The notes beneath the pieces are model-generated. The model had not been told where the DNA came from. It saw nothing but the letters and a program-made list of their open reading frames with translations, and made no database searches. From positions 1,550,001 to 1,614,000 of the forward strand of contig OZ024842.1 in NCBI GenBank assembly GCA_964017145.1: a stretch of DNA of 64,000 bases. Reading direction: 5' to 3'. A program made the position numbers and the translations under genes. Positions 1-10,995 of this stretch are shown here, piece by piece (the first letter of the stretch is position 1; the number at the start of each line of letters is the position of its first letter). The DNA is from Agrocybe praecox (Eukaryota; Basidiomycota; Agaricomycetes; Agaricales; Agrocybaceae).

Positions 1-340
1 GACCGCCGATCGTGCAGTTATGAAGGATGTTGTACAGAGAAAAGGGAGAGGAATAATTTGACATGTAGTTCGCGCGACGGCGCATAATATGTCGTGTTCG
101 GTGGCCGATTTATGCGGGCAACCACTTATTTTGCATGCTAAAAAGTCAAATTTGAAAACGAATACATATTCGAAGGGCAATAGGTGACAAATTTAAATCC
201 TCTTACACAGCCTAATCCTTGGCTTCTGACTTAATCAATGTTGCCGCCAGTCCGTCACGACATTTGGTGTAAAAAGTGATTACGAACGTCGACTCATAGC
301 ATAGGTACAATCAAGGGGCGTCCAACTATGGAGGGCATTG
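1..340. other. No gene seen; left flank of inverted-repeat element
   Basis: AT-rich sequence with no open frame of useful length and no recognisable motif. It runs up to the left 41-bp arm of the element at 341. Confidence 0.5.
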
Positions 341-1709
341 AACCCACTGGGAGATAACGTCCCACGAGAATGATGGGATAATTGTGATGCGTAGGCAACC
401 TATTATGGACAGTCGGTACGTCGGTACGATGAGTAATCTGTAATTAGTCACGGCCATACGTCATTTTCCGCATATAACATACCACTGGCGAATCTGTAAA
501 TTTGCGCGCCTTTCTGCACCCTCAAACTACAGTGACTACACCATGCTTTGCAAAAATGGACTTGGGAAATATATGCAGCACACTCAAGCATTACCCGCTT
601 CTTCTTCGTCTCAAATACATGACAATTTCTCAATTTCTCCGTTACTCGTCTTTTGCTCGGGGTCAGATAGAGGCTGAAACTGTCAATGTTCATTTTCCTC
701 CGGACCTAATCTCGCTCAGGCTACAAAAGATACTAGCATCATGCATCGATGAGGATATCAACATAATTCCACAACTATGGTCAGCTTTTTAAGGACGAAG
801 TCTGGCACTCAATGGTACCACCACCACTCGACTACCATCACTTACCCGTGGTCACGAAACGACGCCAAACAATGGCGTAACACTGTCCGAACAACTCCAG
901 GTCACCATAGGTCAAAATGTTGAAGGAAAAGCAACGAACCGACGACGTAAATCATCCATAACGTCGTGCAGACGACACCAGACCATTAGGTGTCGAAAGG
1001 TCAATGGAAATTCGAAGAAACCGTCCCAAACGACGGCGTACAAACAACAAGAAACGACGACGTAATGTCGTCCGAACGATACCAGACCGTTGCAGGCCAA
1101 AAAGTCGACGGAACGATGGCAAACAACACAAAAAACAACGACGTAACGTCGTTCGAACAAGGCAAGACCACTGCCGGATGAAAAGTCGACGCAACGATGG
1201 GAAAACAACAACGTTGGCAAGCTGCAACGTTGTCCGCACGATACCAGACCACTGCAGGCCAAAAAATCGACGGAACGATGGCAAACAACAGCATTAGTGA
1301 GCTGTAACCTGTCATCCAAACGATGCTTGATAACCGCAGGTCAAGAACTCGACGGACATTCGACGAAACGACGTGGACTTTGATAAGGCTTTGATGCCAA
1401 ACGACGGCGCAACGCTGTCTGCACGAACACGGCGTTAGAAACGACGCCACCAGACTGTTAGGCGTCGACAGGTTGACAATTCTCGGCCGCGATAGACGCT
1501 CGCTCGTAATCATCTTCCGTCTTCATGTATATTGACCATGTTTCAATGAAATCATTAATAATTGTGATTTGGAATTAAGGAGAAGTCGGATGCATGACCC
1601 AATGCCACGCCCGCCAATGCTTGTGATCCCGCCCTTTGTTTGGTCCCAAAGGCTTCGGCACAGTCGGGTTATCCCATCATTCTCGTGGGACGTTATCTCC
1701 CAGTGGGTT
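341..1709. mobile_element. Non-autonomous element with perfect 41-bp terminal inverted repeats
   Basis: Bases 341-381 and 1669-1709 are exact reverse complements over 41 of 41 positions; the outer end begins AACCCACTGGGAGATAACG. The 1.37 kb between them holds no credible gene: the open frames from 912 to 1513 on both strands are by-products of a CG-rich degenerate repeat with few stop codons. Length, inverted ends and lack of coding capacity fit a MITE-like non-autonomous DNA transposon. I could not identify a target-site duplication, because the bases just outside the arms do not match, so the true ends may lie slightly elsewhere. Confidence 0.6.
845..1480. repeat. Degenerate tandem repeat, unit roughly 75-100 bp
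   Basis: A phrase built from CGACG(T/G)AA, a block like CGAACGATACCAGACC, then GCAGGCCAAAAA, GTCGACGGAACGATGG and CAAACAACA recurs with changes near 960, 1062, 1140, 1212 and 1300, with weaker copies at 850 and 1390-1470. The CGA-rich unit keeps several frames open on both strands, which explains the overlapping false ORFs here. Confidence 0.65.
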
Positions 1710-1893
1710 TGAACTCTTGCAACTATCCCCACCTCCCTTCCTTTAATGGCTTACAGGGTCCTAGCATATGTAAGCGAGTTTAGTTCATATCGGGAAGGTC
1801 ACAAATTATAAATAGGTTTATAGCTCTTCAATGTACCAAGCGCGTTATCAGTGGGGTTGACCCAAGGGGCTTCCACCGGAAGATTCTGTGACA
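1710..1893. other. Spacer between two inverted-repeat elements
   Basis: Short AT-rich stretch, no gene or structured motif seen. Confidence 0.4.
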
Positions 1894-3284
1894 TTACAGC
1901 CGGTTTCATAACGATATGCTAGGCTCGTGACCAGCCGTTATCTGTCAAACTCCGCTACATGCCGAAGGTCAGCCGCGAGCATCTCCAGATAACGGCTGGG
2001 AGTAACGGGGACGTTTAGTAGGGTCACGCAATGTCACAAAGAACTTGGCGAAAATGTTTCAAATCACCCGCACTTGTCAACCACGGACCCCTTCGCCCTT
2101 CGTCTCCGTCACTCCTCTTCGCTTTTCCCATCACAAACTACGAAATCTTCGCCTCACTTTGCTATCAGGCTGCTGCTAGGCAACTCCTGGCAGTTCAACC
2201 TTCATTGGCAGATAAGCCCCTTTCCCAACGCCTGCCGGGCCCCAGGGCCCAGCTCGCCTGCCGAGTCACTTTCTCTATGTTCGATCTTGTTTTTGGGGGC
2301 ATGCGTACGGTTGGCGTATAAAGGAGTGGCCACCACTGATACAAATTCTATCTTATGCTGCTCCGCCCATTAAGAAGCCGTTGAACCTCAACATGGGGAT
2401 TTCTGGTCAATACCTCGACGGCGACTCGTGAGTGGAATCCGTTCAAAGATAACCAGCTCACCCTTATTTGTTACACCCAAGTCAAATCATAAACACAATT
2501 GTACCCACTGTTGCTGGAATTCCATTGCACGCCCCCAATCCGACTCATGTTGAACGTCGGTCAATCGCGGAGTGTCGGTCACTGGTCAGCAGTGCCCTGT
2601 TCATTTTCTACAACGCCAGAATCTGGTTCAATATCGCGCTCTTTCAAGGATATCAGAGCTGCTTCAGTATGAGAGTTGATTCTTGATGTGAGACAGGCGG
2701 ATTCAGTGTAGCAGGAGGAAGTTTTGTGAATGTCCCCTTTTCAAAGAGTTGGTATGTGCCAGTGATAACTCATTCAGTGTATACAGTGTCTAATATGTAC
2801 CATAGGTCATGTTATAGTGTTATTAGTATGCCAATGGTGCTATATCAAAACAGCTTAACATTTTTCAAGCTTTTTCTGCCAAATAACGAACAAAAAGTCT
2901 GATAATTCAACTGTATTTGTGAAATACAACATTCTGAAATTTTATTATGATTTAAAACACTTTATGAAGGTCATACATATTGGTAAAGTGGTAATTTGTT
3001 GAGTGTAGCGAGAGAGGCAAAATTTTGACGAAGTGATGCACGTGCAAAATGCGAAATTTCACTAAGTCCTTGTCACCAGGGGGCCTTCCTCCAAAACGTC
3101 CCCGTTACTCCCAGTCGTTAGGTGGTGATGCCCCTTTCAGAGTCCGACTGAGTTCCGCTTGATGGCCGTCGGAGCTTAGGAAAACTCTAAACCATGACAA
3201 ATGACCAAGCATGAGTAATCACCACCGTAACGCACTGGTCGCGAGTCTAAGAAATGCGGCCTATCGTTATGAAACCGGCTGTAA
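1894..3284. mobile_element. Second inverted-repeat (MITE-like) element abutting a gene
   Basis: The outermost 22 bases (1894-1915) are the exact reverse complement of 3263-3284, starting TTACAGCCGGTTTCATAACG. Further in, 1990-2016 and 3094-3120 are also reverse complements apart from one base, sharing CTGGGAGTAACGGGGACG. Between these, weaker similarity continues, so the arms are about 120 bp (left) and 190 bp (right). The roughly 1.1-kb interior has short overlapping ORFs but no recognisable domain. The right arm ends about 170 bp upstream of the ketoacyl-CoA reductase start codon, so it forms that gene's promoter or 5' leader. Confidence 0.65.
1931..1999. repeat. Perfect 14-bp stem-loop inside the left arm
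   Basis: CCAGCCGTTATCTG at 1931-1944 is exactly complementary to 1986-1999, leaving a 41-nt loop. This secondary hairpin lies inside the left terminal repeat and may be a transposase-recognition or folding feature. Confidence 0.6.
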
Positions 3285-3454
3285 CTACCCCCCGCTCCCT
3301 GTACACACGAACTTGCATGTCGGCTGAGTATGGAATATTAGCTCCTGGACAAGACGCCGGACATCGTAACCGGGCCGAGAATTGCCAAATCGAGAGCTGC
3401 CCCACTATTGGATACCGGGGCGCTGCCAAAATTGGTTCTTCATTGTCATCAACG

Positions 3455-4796
3455 ATGGACGCGTCGCAACTAAAGGCTACAGTTAGCAGTTTTCGTGAGT
3501 ATATATCTTCATACGCTGGTAATCTTACTCAAGTGGGGTCTACTTTAGTGCGCGGTCAACCCTACATCGCGCTTTTGCTGTTAGGGTTGGGTTCGCTCAG
3601 CGCATTGAAAGTCGTATATCAGACACTCTCCGTCATTCTCCAAACTTTCGTTCTATCAGGTGCTAGCGTGAGTGGACAATGTGTGGGCTTGACTGCAGGT
3701 GATTCACAGAGAAAATTGTAATAGTTGAAACGATATGGTGCAAAGAAAGGGGCATGGGCAGTTGTAACTGGTGCAACGGATGGAATCGGTAAAGAGTTTG
3801 CGATGCAATTGGCAAGGGCTGGCTTCAACATCATCGTGGTTGCACGCAATAAGGAACTTCTTGCTCAGACTGCTGAGGAAATCGGTACGTTGTTTCCTCT
3901 TCGTGAGCCGCGAACACACATGACACGTCTGTATAGAATCCAAGTACAAAGTCTCTGCGGCCTCTTACTCTATTGACTTCGCCAAAGCGGATGTCGCCGC
4001 TTACAACGCGTTCAGCAAGTTCGTTGAAGGACGAGATATTGGTGTTCTTGGTATGTGGAAACCTGTAATGTTTTATGCGAATACAGGATTGACATTGGTC
4101 TAGTTAACAACGTTGGGAAATCCCACTCGATGCCCGTATACTTTGCCGAGACTCCCGAGGACGAGTTGACTGACATCGTTGCAATTAATGTTACTGCTAC
4201 TCTCCGCGTCACTTATGCAATCCTGCCCGGGATGGTGCAACGGTCAGCGCATATTCTTAGTTTTTAGATGCTGATGCTGACACCATTTTTATTCAGCAAA
4301 CGCGGACTCATCCTGAACATCGGATCCTTCGCTGGATCGGTTGCTTCTCCAATGCTTGCTACATACTCTGGAACCAAGGCCTTCTTGTCCAAATTTACTG
4401 ATGCTCTCGCTGAAGAAGTCAAGAAAGACAACATCACCGTGGAGCACATAAACACATACTTTGTTGTAAGTCCCATTTCCTTGAAAAAATTCCGCAGTTC
4501 TGACGCTTTGTTCTGCACAGGTATCTAAACTGTCAAAGATTCGCAAGCCTACTCCCTTAATCCCAAAACCAGGGCCATTTGTTCGATCGGTACTCGGAAA
4601 AATCGGGTTGTCGTGCGGAGCTGCGTATAGCGGACGCCCAAACACTTCGACTCCTTTCTGGTCGCACGCCCTTCTTGAGTACGCGATGACTTTAGTTGGA
4701 ATCCCGAGTCTCTTCATTAGCTACACTCACGGGCTGCATAAATCTATCCGTAAACGCGCTTTGGCCAAAGTAGCACGCGAAGCCAAGTCGCAGTAA
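3455..4796 (+). CDS. Very-long-chain 3-oxoacyl-CoA reductase (KAR, Ifa38 type)
   Basis: Short-chain dehydrogenase that reduces 3-ketoacyl-CoA with NADPH in the ER fatty-acid elongation cycle, supplying very-long-chain fatty acids for ceramides. Six exons: 3455-3667, 3725-3884, 3937-4050, 4104-4242, 4297-4465, 4521-4796 (356 aa), all phases agreeing. A hydrophobic segment near residues 28-55 would anchor it in the ER. The cofactor motif TGATDGIG opens the Rossmann fold, followed by NNVG and the catalytic YSGTK (YxxxK) after the active-site serine region GSFAGS. I chose the ATG at 3455; an in-frame upstream ATG at 3254 lies inside the repeat arm and its extension is not family-like. The exon 4 donor (GTCAGC) is weak, but the join restores a normal sequence. 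Confidence 0.9.
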
Positions 4797-4987
4797 TTTA
4801 GAACTAAATTATGGGCGTAATATGACTTGAGTAGAGATAAAAATAGATGAACAGTGCATTGTAGTCACGTTGTTGTGTTTAGGGGTGTTTGTACGAGTGG
4901 AAATGCGACTGCAGCGTGTTTTGTCGAGAAGGGCCCGGGCTGTTATCATAAATATGCTTTCTTCCTAATACAACGTCCTAGACGACC

Positions 4988-7900
4988 ATGAAAAGAACAC
5001 CCTCCCGTGCACCGTCCCCGACGCCTACCTCGTTCTCGGGAATATCCAATTATCGTACAGAGTCATACCGTCCCAGGGATACCAGAGGTGCACCGGCTGT
5101 GCCTACCATCGACTACAGACAAGTCTCGAAGACACACTATGGAGAGCTCGGAAGATATCTTGCCAACTATCTTGCTTCAGGTACGACTTTTTGCCTAGTG
5201 GCAGGGTCGCATTTTGACACTATTCGTAGCTCCCCCTAATTCTAGATCTAATGCTCGACAAAAGCTGACAAGATTGACAATACAGCAATTCCATGAACTT
5301 TCGACAGATGTCTACGACGAACTCGTTCGAAGGAAGAATGCGAAAGAAGGTAAGTGTGTCGTTTTTATGTTATCCTATTGCTCATCGTTGCTCTAGTTCC
5401 CTTTCTTCCGGTAAGAGAGGAGTTCCATCCAAAACGGAATCAAGCGCGTCAGAAATTGGCTACACTACCGACAACCCGTTTTGAAGATCTTTCAAGTGAT
5501 GTCTACTTTGAGTTGTCAAGGCGGTACCCAGAGTTCAAGGAAGACGTGAGTCCCACGGCACTCTTAATCGATTCTCATCCCATTCACCGTACACTGTAAT
5601 GATCAGCCGTCGGGAAGGGCGTCTACATCGTCCAACTATGACGACTATCCAGCCCCGGACTTCCCATCTAGTGCTGTTCAACGCAATACCAGCCGGACAT
5701 CTGGACGTACGTCGGCTGACAGACCGCCCGATAGTGGGTACGGATCATCTGGCCGCAAACCGTCGGTAGATAGGCGGCGACCTAGTGAAAGTAACATTAG
5801 CTTTGGACGGACAAGCGAGGATGCATATCGACGGCCTGATGATGTGTATGCTGTCAGAGGAGGCGAAGAAAACTTCGCTGCTGCATTAGCTTCACGCCGT
5901 AAGCCGTCACAGGACATCACCCGAAGATCGGATGAAAGGGATCGCGAATTCGGAAGGCGACCAAGCCAGGCAACTAGCATGGCAAGCGACAGTACAGCCC
6001 TGGCAAGTACTGCGCCCACACAAAGTACAACAGCGACAAGTGCTGTCATCATACCCAACAAAAGTACCATGGAGGAAGAGTACATTGATATCCCATATGG
6101 TAGAGAGGCACGGGAAAGCGGTGTTACATTGCCAGATGAACGGGAAAGGAGTGGCGAGCTTGGAAGGGATGGTGTCATTACCGACAACGAACCCGATAGT
6201 GCCAGTGATTATCCAAGTCCAATGAGTGGTAGGAGTCCTCCTGCAGGACTTGGTGGCCTAAGCGCCCGACTTATGGGTGTAGAAGATGAAGACGATACCG
6301 CTGTTGCGGGCACTCGCAGCGGGGATGAACTTTTCGATAAATACGGACGATCATCTGTCGACTCTACTCGTTCTCCGCCAGGAAGCGGTATGGTCTCTCG
6401 TTTGGCAGTGTCAGAGGAAAGCGAGAAGATGAGGCGAGATTACGAATTCAAGATCGCAACGATGCAGAGTCAAATTACGACTATGCAAAAGGACCTCGGA
6501 GACGCTGGTGAGCAGGAAAGGAAGCTTAAAGAAAACGAAGCTCGAGTTAGGCAGCTCGACGAAGAATTGGCAGGCTTGCGCCAGGTGAGTTCCACAAATA
6601 GTAAAGATTGTCATTTAGGGCATTTCTAATAAAAGAAATAGCGAGCCGAAGAACAAAGTGCCACAATGCGCAATATACAAAGAGAACTCGAGGAACTGAA
6701 GGAAGCTCGTGAACAAGAAGCTTTCCAGGCTCGAGAGGATCAGGAAGAGCTTGCCATGTTACGTGAACGCTGCCAGAAACTTGAAGAGGAATTAGAGTCT
6801 CGACAAGGAATAGTGAGCATTTTCAAGTTCTTCCACTTGCAAAAACTAACATAATCTATAATGAAGGCTGATTCCGAGAATGTGGATCAATTACGAGCGA
6901 ACATGGAGGAAGTGCTAATGGAAGTCAATGACCTTGCCCGACGGAACGAAGAATTGATGGACGTGAAAGATTCGGACAACAATCTGATCAAGGAATTGGA
7001 TGCTCAATTAAAAGAATACAAGCGCAAGTACGAACAGGCAAAGACAGAATTGCGCAGTTTCAAAGGTAATTACATCTATCATGTCATTCAGACGCATCGC
7101 ATAATCTCAACATGACCACAGCTACTTCCCAATTGTATCTGCAAACACCCAAGTTTGACCGCGGTGAAGATCAGCTTCCTATGGAACCCAATGGTGGAAT
7201 TCTGGACATACACGTCACCGCATTTTTGTCTGCAATTGACAGTTTATTGACAGCTGGGCGGTCGAACGCTCCGACACGAGTGCTTACACCGATGAAGGCC
7301 GTCGTTAATGCTGTCACAAATATCATCGAAGACATCAAAGTTTTCGAAATGCGTTCTCCGCGCGAACAGTTTGATGTTGATATCGATAACATAAATTCTC
7401 TGAAAGATAGGGCAGAAGCTACGCTCAGCAATTTGGCCGCTGCAAGCAGAACACATGCATCGAGTTCCGGCATGTCTCCGGTCAGCTTACTAGATGCAGC
7501 CGCCAGCCATGTTTCTGCTACAATTACGGAAATTGGGAGGACTATCTTCATCCGAAAAGCGACGAAAGCTGAGCAAGATCAAGCAGCGTACAACGCCTTT
7601 GTTCAGCCGGCGTCTGCTACAAGTAACTTTCAACCTGCTCTTCGCACTGTAGAGGAGACAAAATCGGGACACTCGCGCAATATTAGCCAGGCATCGACCT
7701 CAAGTCGTAGTGGCCGTTTCTCAGAGTCACAGTCACCTTCTTCGCCTCCTCAGTCCCGAGGATACTTGAGCAGCAGGCGTCGACCTCCCTCTGAAAATTC
7801 TAGCTCGGAACAGACGAGCTCTCCTCCTCCCATATTTGACTCGCATGGGAATTCGGGAGGAGTTGTGAGCGATGATTCAGCGCAAGCTGAAAGTTCTGAA

Positions 7901-8306
7901 GATGTGTGGAATGAGCTCAAGGTTAGAGGATCTTTTTAGATTTTTATCTTGTGCAATTTTCTCATTTAATTCTTTCTAGCCATATCTTGAAGCTCAGACT
8001 GAATCGATTGTCTACGCCATCCAAAGCGTACTGTCGGGCGTGCGCAGTCCGACGCCTTCCCCTACTCTCAACGAGAACTTGACTCAGATCATTACTATTG
8101 TTTCAAGCATCGTTGCTGTTTGCAAAGATAATCTCCCTCCAGCATCCACACAACAAGGCAGCGGGATCCTGCAAGAGCTTAGCGAGCATGCGAACAAGCT
8201 CAGCGAGGTACAGGCACTGCCGGAAGTAACGAAGGAATCCAGGCAGATCATGGCTAAATCAAGCTTCGCGATTGCGAATGCTATGAAGGGGTTGATGAAG
8301 CTGTAA
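4988..8306 (+). CDS. SPA2: Polarisome scaffold Spa2 (SHD / GIT1-like repeats)
   Basis: Scaffold of the hyphal-tip polarisome, which organises formin and Rab/MAP-kinase partners at growth sites. Eight exons (4988-5180, 5230-5349, 5397-5545, 5607-6584, 6642-6812, 6867-7065, 7122-7921, 7980-8306; 978 aa) join in phase. Two Spa2-homology repeats lie near residues 70-105 and 115-155 (ARQKL...FHELSTDVYDEL and ARQKL...FEDLSSDVYFEL). A Ser/Arg-rich disordered stretch follows, then a coiled coil of roughly 200 residues (about 400-560), and a conserved C-terminal part of helical segments around LSAIDSLLTAGRSNAPTRVL and ending in a repeat of the same fold. Runs of RPS/KPS sites suggest phosphorylation. 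It ends convergently with the F-box gene. Confidence 0.9.
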
Positions 8307-8625
8307 TGACCCGTGATGCATTGATGATTGACCACTAAATGATCTGCATCCTCGAATTCTTCGTGCTATTCTCTCCCCGTTAATCGGTCTACCCCTTTAC
8401 ATCGTTACCGCTTTGCACCTCATACATATGACGAGGCTACTGTATTCACCATTCGCATTTGCCCACATCTACTTTCGTTCTTTCACATACTATCAGGGGC
8501 AGTTTCTAGATGATACCCCCAATTTTGCCCCTTTGTCGATCCATGCATGCTCTCCGTGTAATACCATCATTCTATACACATGCACATATACATATACATT
8601 CGTATCATAGTCACGATGTCTGCTA
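8307..8625. other. Intergenic space between convergent genes
   Basis: 3' flanks of Spa2 and the F-box gene. Contains a CACATATACATATACATTC microsatellite-like stretch near 8580; no gene seen. Confidence 0.5.
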
Positions 8626-9993
8626 TTATAACACGTTCATGTCCATAATATCCCTCGGATGCAAGTATTCTAGATCAGTTGTGTTGGTTGACATGAATCG
8701 CTTGGAAAAGCGGACGTGTACGAATTGTAGTGGGTTGCACGGCGCTCCGAGTCTGATTAAATAATAGGCCTTTCGCGTCCGCAATGTGGCTGCGAGCGCC
8801 CCGTCGGTACAGTCTACTACGTGATGGAGAATAAGGGTCTCTAGATTGGGGACTAGAACGTCGTTGAATTTTCCCCAAGTCGATTTGTGAAGGGCTAGTT
8901 TGTGTAATAGATCGTCAGTCACGCATATATCTCCTCTAGCGTCATAAATTTCGAGCTTCTTTAGTGTAGCAGATGACTGCTCTAGGCATTGAGTTAGCTG
9001 AAGTTCTGTGATGCCAGTGAATTCAAGCATAAGAGCTTGGAGGCTGCATTTGGAATGGGCAAGGAAGTTGTGGAAAGATGATTGGGGCCATGTGTAGAAC
9101 TCGACAAACCCGCAAGTGTAATTGAATATCTGTAGGTTTGGGCAATTTAGTCGGTCGAGAAGCTCAGAAAGGCCTTCGTCGAGCTTTAGTTGGTATATAG
9201 TGATGGATTCAAGGTGGGGAAGATGAACGACCATGTCACCCTCGGAGGACGATCCGAGGTGACCCTGTTCGAGCGTATCGTCTCCATAGGAAAAATGGCG
9301 TAAATCAAGGTGAACTATGCTTTTGCAGTAGCTGAGGATATTGATAGCAGTTTTGCATGTGACCCATGTATCCAGGCAGACGTTGGTAAGGGAATACCAT
9401 GGTGCCAACAGCTGCTCGATGCCGCTGTCAAATGGAGAGTCCCAGGATGCCCAGGAGCTTCGGTTGGACCATGTAAGCTTCCGGAGGGCGGGTGAATGTT
9501 GAAGAAGAAAGTTTATCTGCCATGCTTCGTCTGCCGTCCAATTCCCGAGCTTGACTGACAATGACTCGAGGATAGGAGTATGGGCCGAGTAGAGTCTTGA
9601 ACAAAACTTCTGGGTATAATTTGGGAGTGATAGAGTGATGCTCTTCCAGCGTGTCGAGACAGACGCCAATACGGTAAAGATGTCCTGCATGACTTTGTTT
9701 GTCCTGTCTTCCATGTGGGTGAAAGGATCCATGCAGACAAATATTGAGAGTGGCTGACATGACGAACGGTCAAGCCATAGTTTGACGATGAATGGAATAC
9801 CCTCTGCCGTAGTGGGGCAAACATCTATCCTGAAAGAGGCCCAAAGGACCGAGTCACTGATTGCTACGTGTCTCCATCTCTGGGAAACTTGGCTGACTAG
9901 AAGAGGTCCCGTTTGAGAAGAGATAGAGGCGGTCCCCGTCTGTAAAGTCGTCCTGAAAATCTGGGAAAGGATTTCTGGAGGGACAAAATCCAT
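8626..9993 (-). CDS. F-box / leucine-rich-repeat-like protein
   Basis: Uninterrupted 455-aa frame. The first 55 residues form an F-box: MDFVPPEILSQIF, then LLVSQVSQRWRHVAISDSVL with the conserved W. The rest is a repeating pattern of hydrophobic strands and short helices (LTNVCLDTWV, IVHLDLRHFSY, LESITIYQLKL, LKKLEIYDA) of the irregular leucine-rich-repeat type found in the large mushroom F-box families. The expected role is substrate choice for an SCF ubiquitin ligase; the substrate cannot be inferred. Single-exon structure is usual for this expanded family. Confidence 0.85.
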   Translation of the reverse strand: MDFVPPEILSQIFRTTLQTGTASISSQTGPLLVSQVSQRWRHVAISDSVLWASFRIDVCPTTAEGIPFIVKLWLDRSSCQPLSIFVCMDPFTHMEDRTNKVMQDIFTVLASVSTRWKSITLSLPNYTQKFCSRLYSAHTPILESLSVKLGNWTADEAWQINFLLQHSPALRKLTWSNRSSWASWDSPFDSGIEQLLAPWYSLTNVCLDTWVTCKTAINILSYCKSIVHLDLRHFSYGDDTLEQGHLGSSSEGDMVVHLPHLESITIYQLKLDEGLSELLDRLNCPNLQIFNYTCGFVEFYTWPQSSFHNFLAHSKCSLQALMLEFTGITELQLTQCLEQSSATLKKLEIYDARGDICVTDDLLHKLALHKSTWGKFNDVLVPNLETLILHHVVDCTDGALAATLRTRKAYYLIRLGAPCNPLQFVHVRFSKRFMSTNTTDLEYLHPRDIMDMNVL

Positions 9994-10995
9994 GATGTAT
10001 GTGGAAGTGTAAGGAAGAAAGAAAGAAAAGGCATCATTAGGTTTTTGAAGGATGAGAGAAGGTTACATTCATGTGGGTCGCTCTGCTAGTCAAGTGCAAG
10101 TGCTGAGGTGTGCTATTATTAGCAAAATTGTGACGTCAAAGGCTCTAGTCCTTATCTTGTCTGCACCTCTCATTTGCCGAGAGAGAAACCACGGTCGAGT
10201 TTAGAATAGTAACAGAGCACGAGAGACTTCGCAGAGGGCAACAGCAGTGGGAAATCCACAGGAAACATGTTTACAATCAGAGCGTGTCATTGATGCCAGT
10301 ATTTAATACACCGCTGTAAGTTTAGCCTCTCTAAGTTCGCAGAAAGAATCGAGTCAAGTGCCAGAATGAGGTCAACATTGCAGAAAATTCAAAGTTCTAG
10401 TAAGAGTGTTTATCAAGGAGGGTAATGCCTCCGAGTACATTATTTGCTAACGAGTCTTACCTCAGACTAAAGTCATGTGACTGAGCACGCCATAGCACAC
10501 CATGGCTGAGTTTGAACCATTGGTATATAATGCGCGTTAATTAACGCGTCGCGTCCTCCCTTGCCATCCTACCACCACCATCTATGCTATCTCATCCAGT
10601 ATTCGTGTTTTCCGCTATATTCTTGCCATCGACGTGTCTTTTGCGTACTTGAGCTGGTTTCCCGGCTATTTCATCAATTTCAACCTCCGACGCTGGTCAT
10701 GCTTCTGCTATTGTGACAGGCAATATACGATAAGCATTCGTTGTCCTGTACTGTGCGGCCCACGGCAATTTTTTGGGGTCCTGGGGTCGCTCACAGGTCG
10801 GATCATAGCCCCTATCGCGACCTCCTCGAGGCCCTTTTATCTCGCTAGCGTCTTGGCGTGCCATAATGTCCCATTATCGATTGGTAGAAATTTAGAAATA
10901 CGGCCCTTTCTTTGTATGTGTTGTTGAATTTCGAATGGTATAAATAAGGGTCTTTCTGTCCTTGAATCCTCAGCAAAGTCAGCTGAATCATTCTC
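9994..10995. other. 1-kb divergent intergenic region with a 16-bp palindrome
   Basis: Shared upstream region of the F-box gene (minus) and the ergothioneine-synthase-like gene (plus). A TATATAAT box at about 10523 is followed by the exact palindrome CGCGTTAATTAACGCG at 10533-10548. Pyrimidine-rich sequence follows. The 10634-10927 open frame resembles nothing I know and lacks fungal coding character. Confidence 0.5.

Noticed and set aside
912..1513. Several overlapping ORFs up to 170 aa on both strands
   Set aside because: They arise from a CGA-rich tandem repeat with few stops, and their translations repeat the same degenerate words.
10634..10927. 97-aa plus-strand ORF in the divergent intergenic region
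   Set aside because: Cys/Phe-rich with no homologous feel and no splice continuation; more likely promoter sequence.
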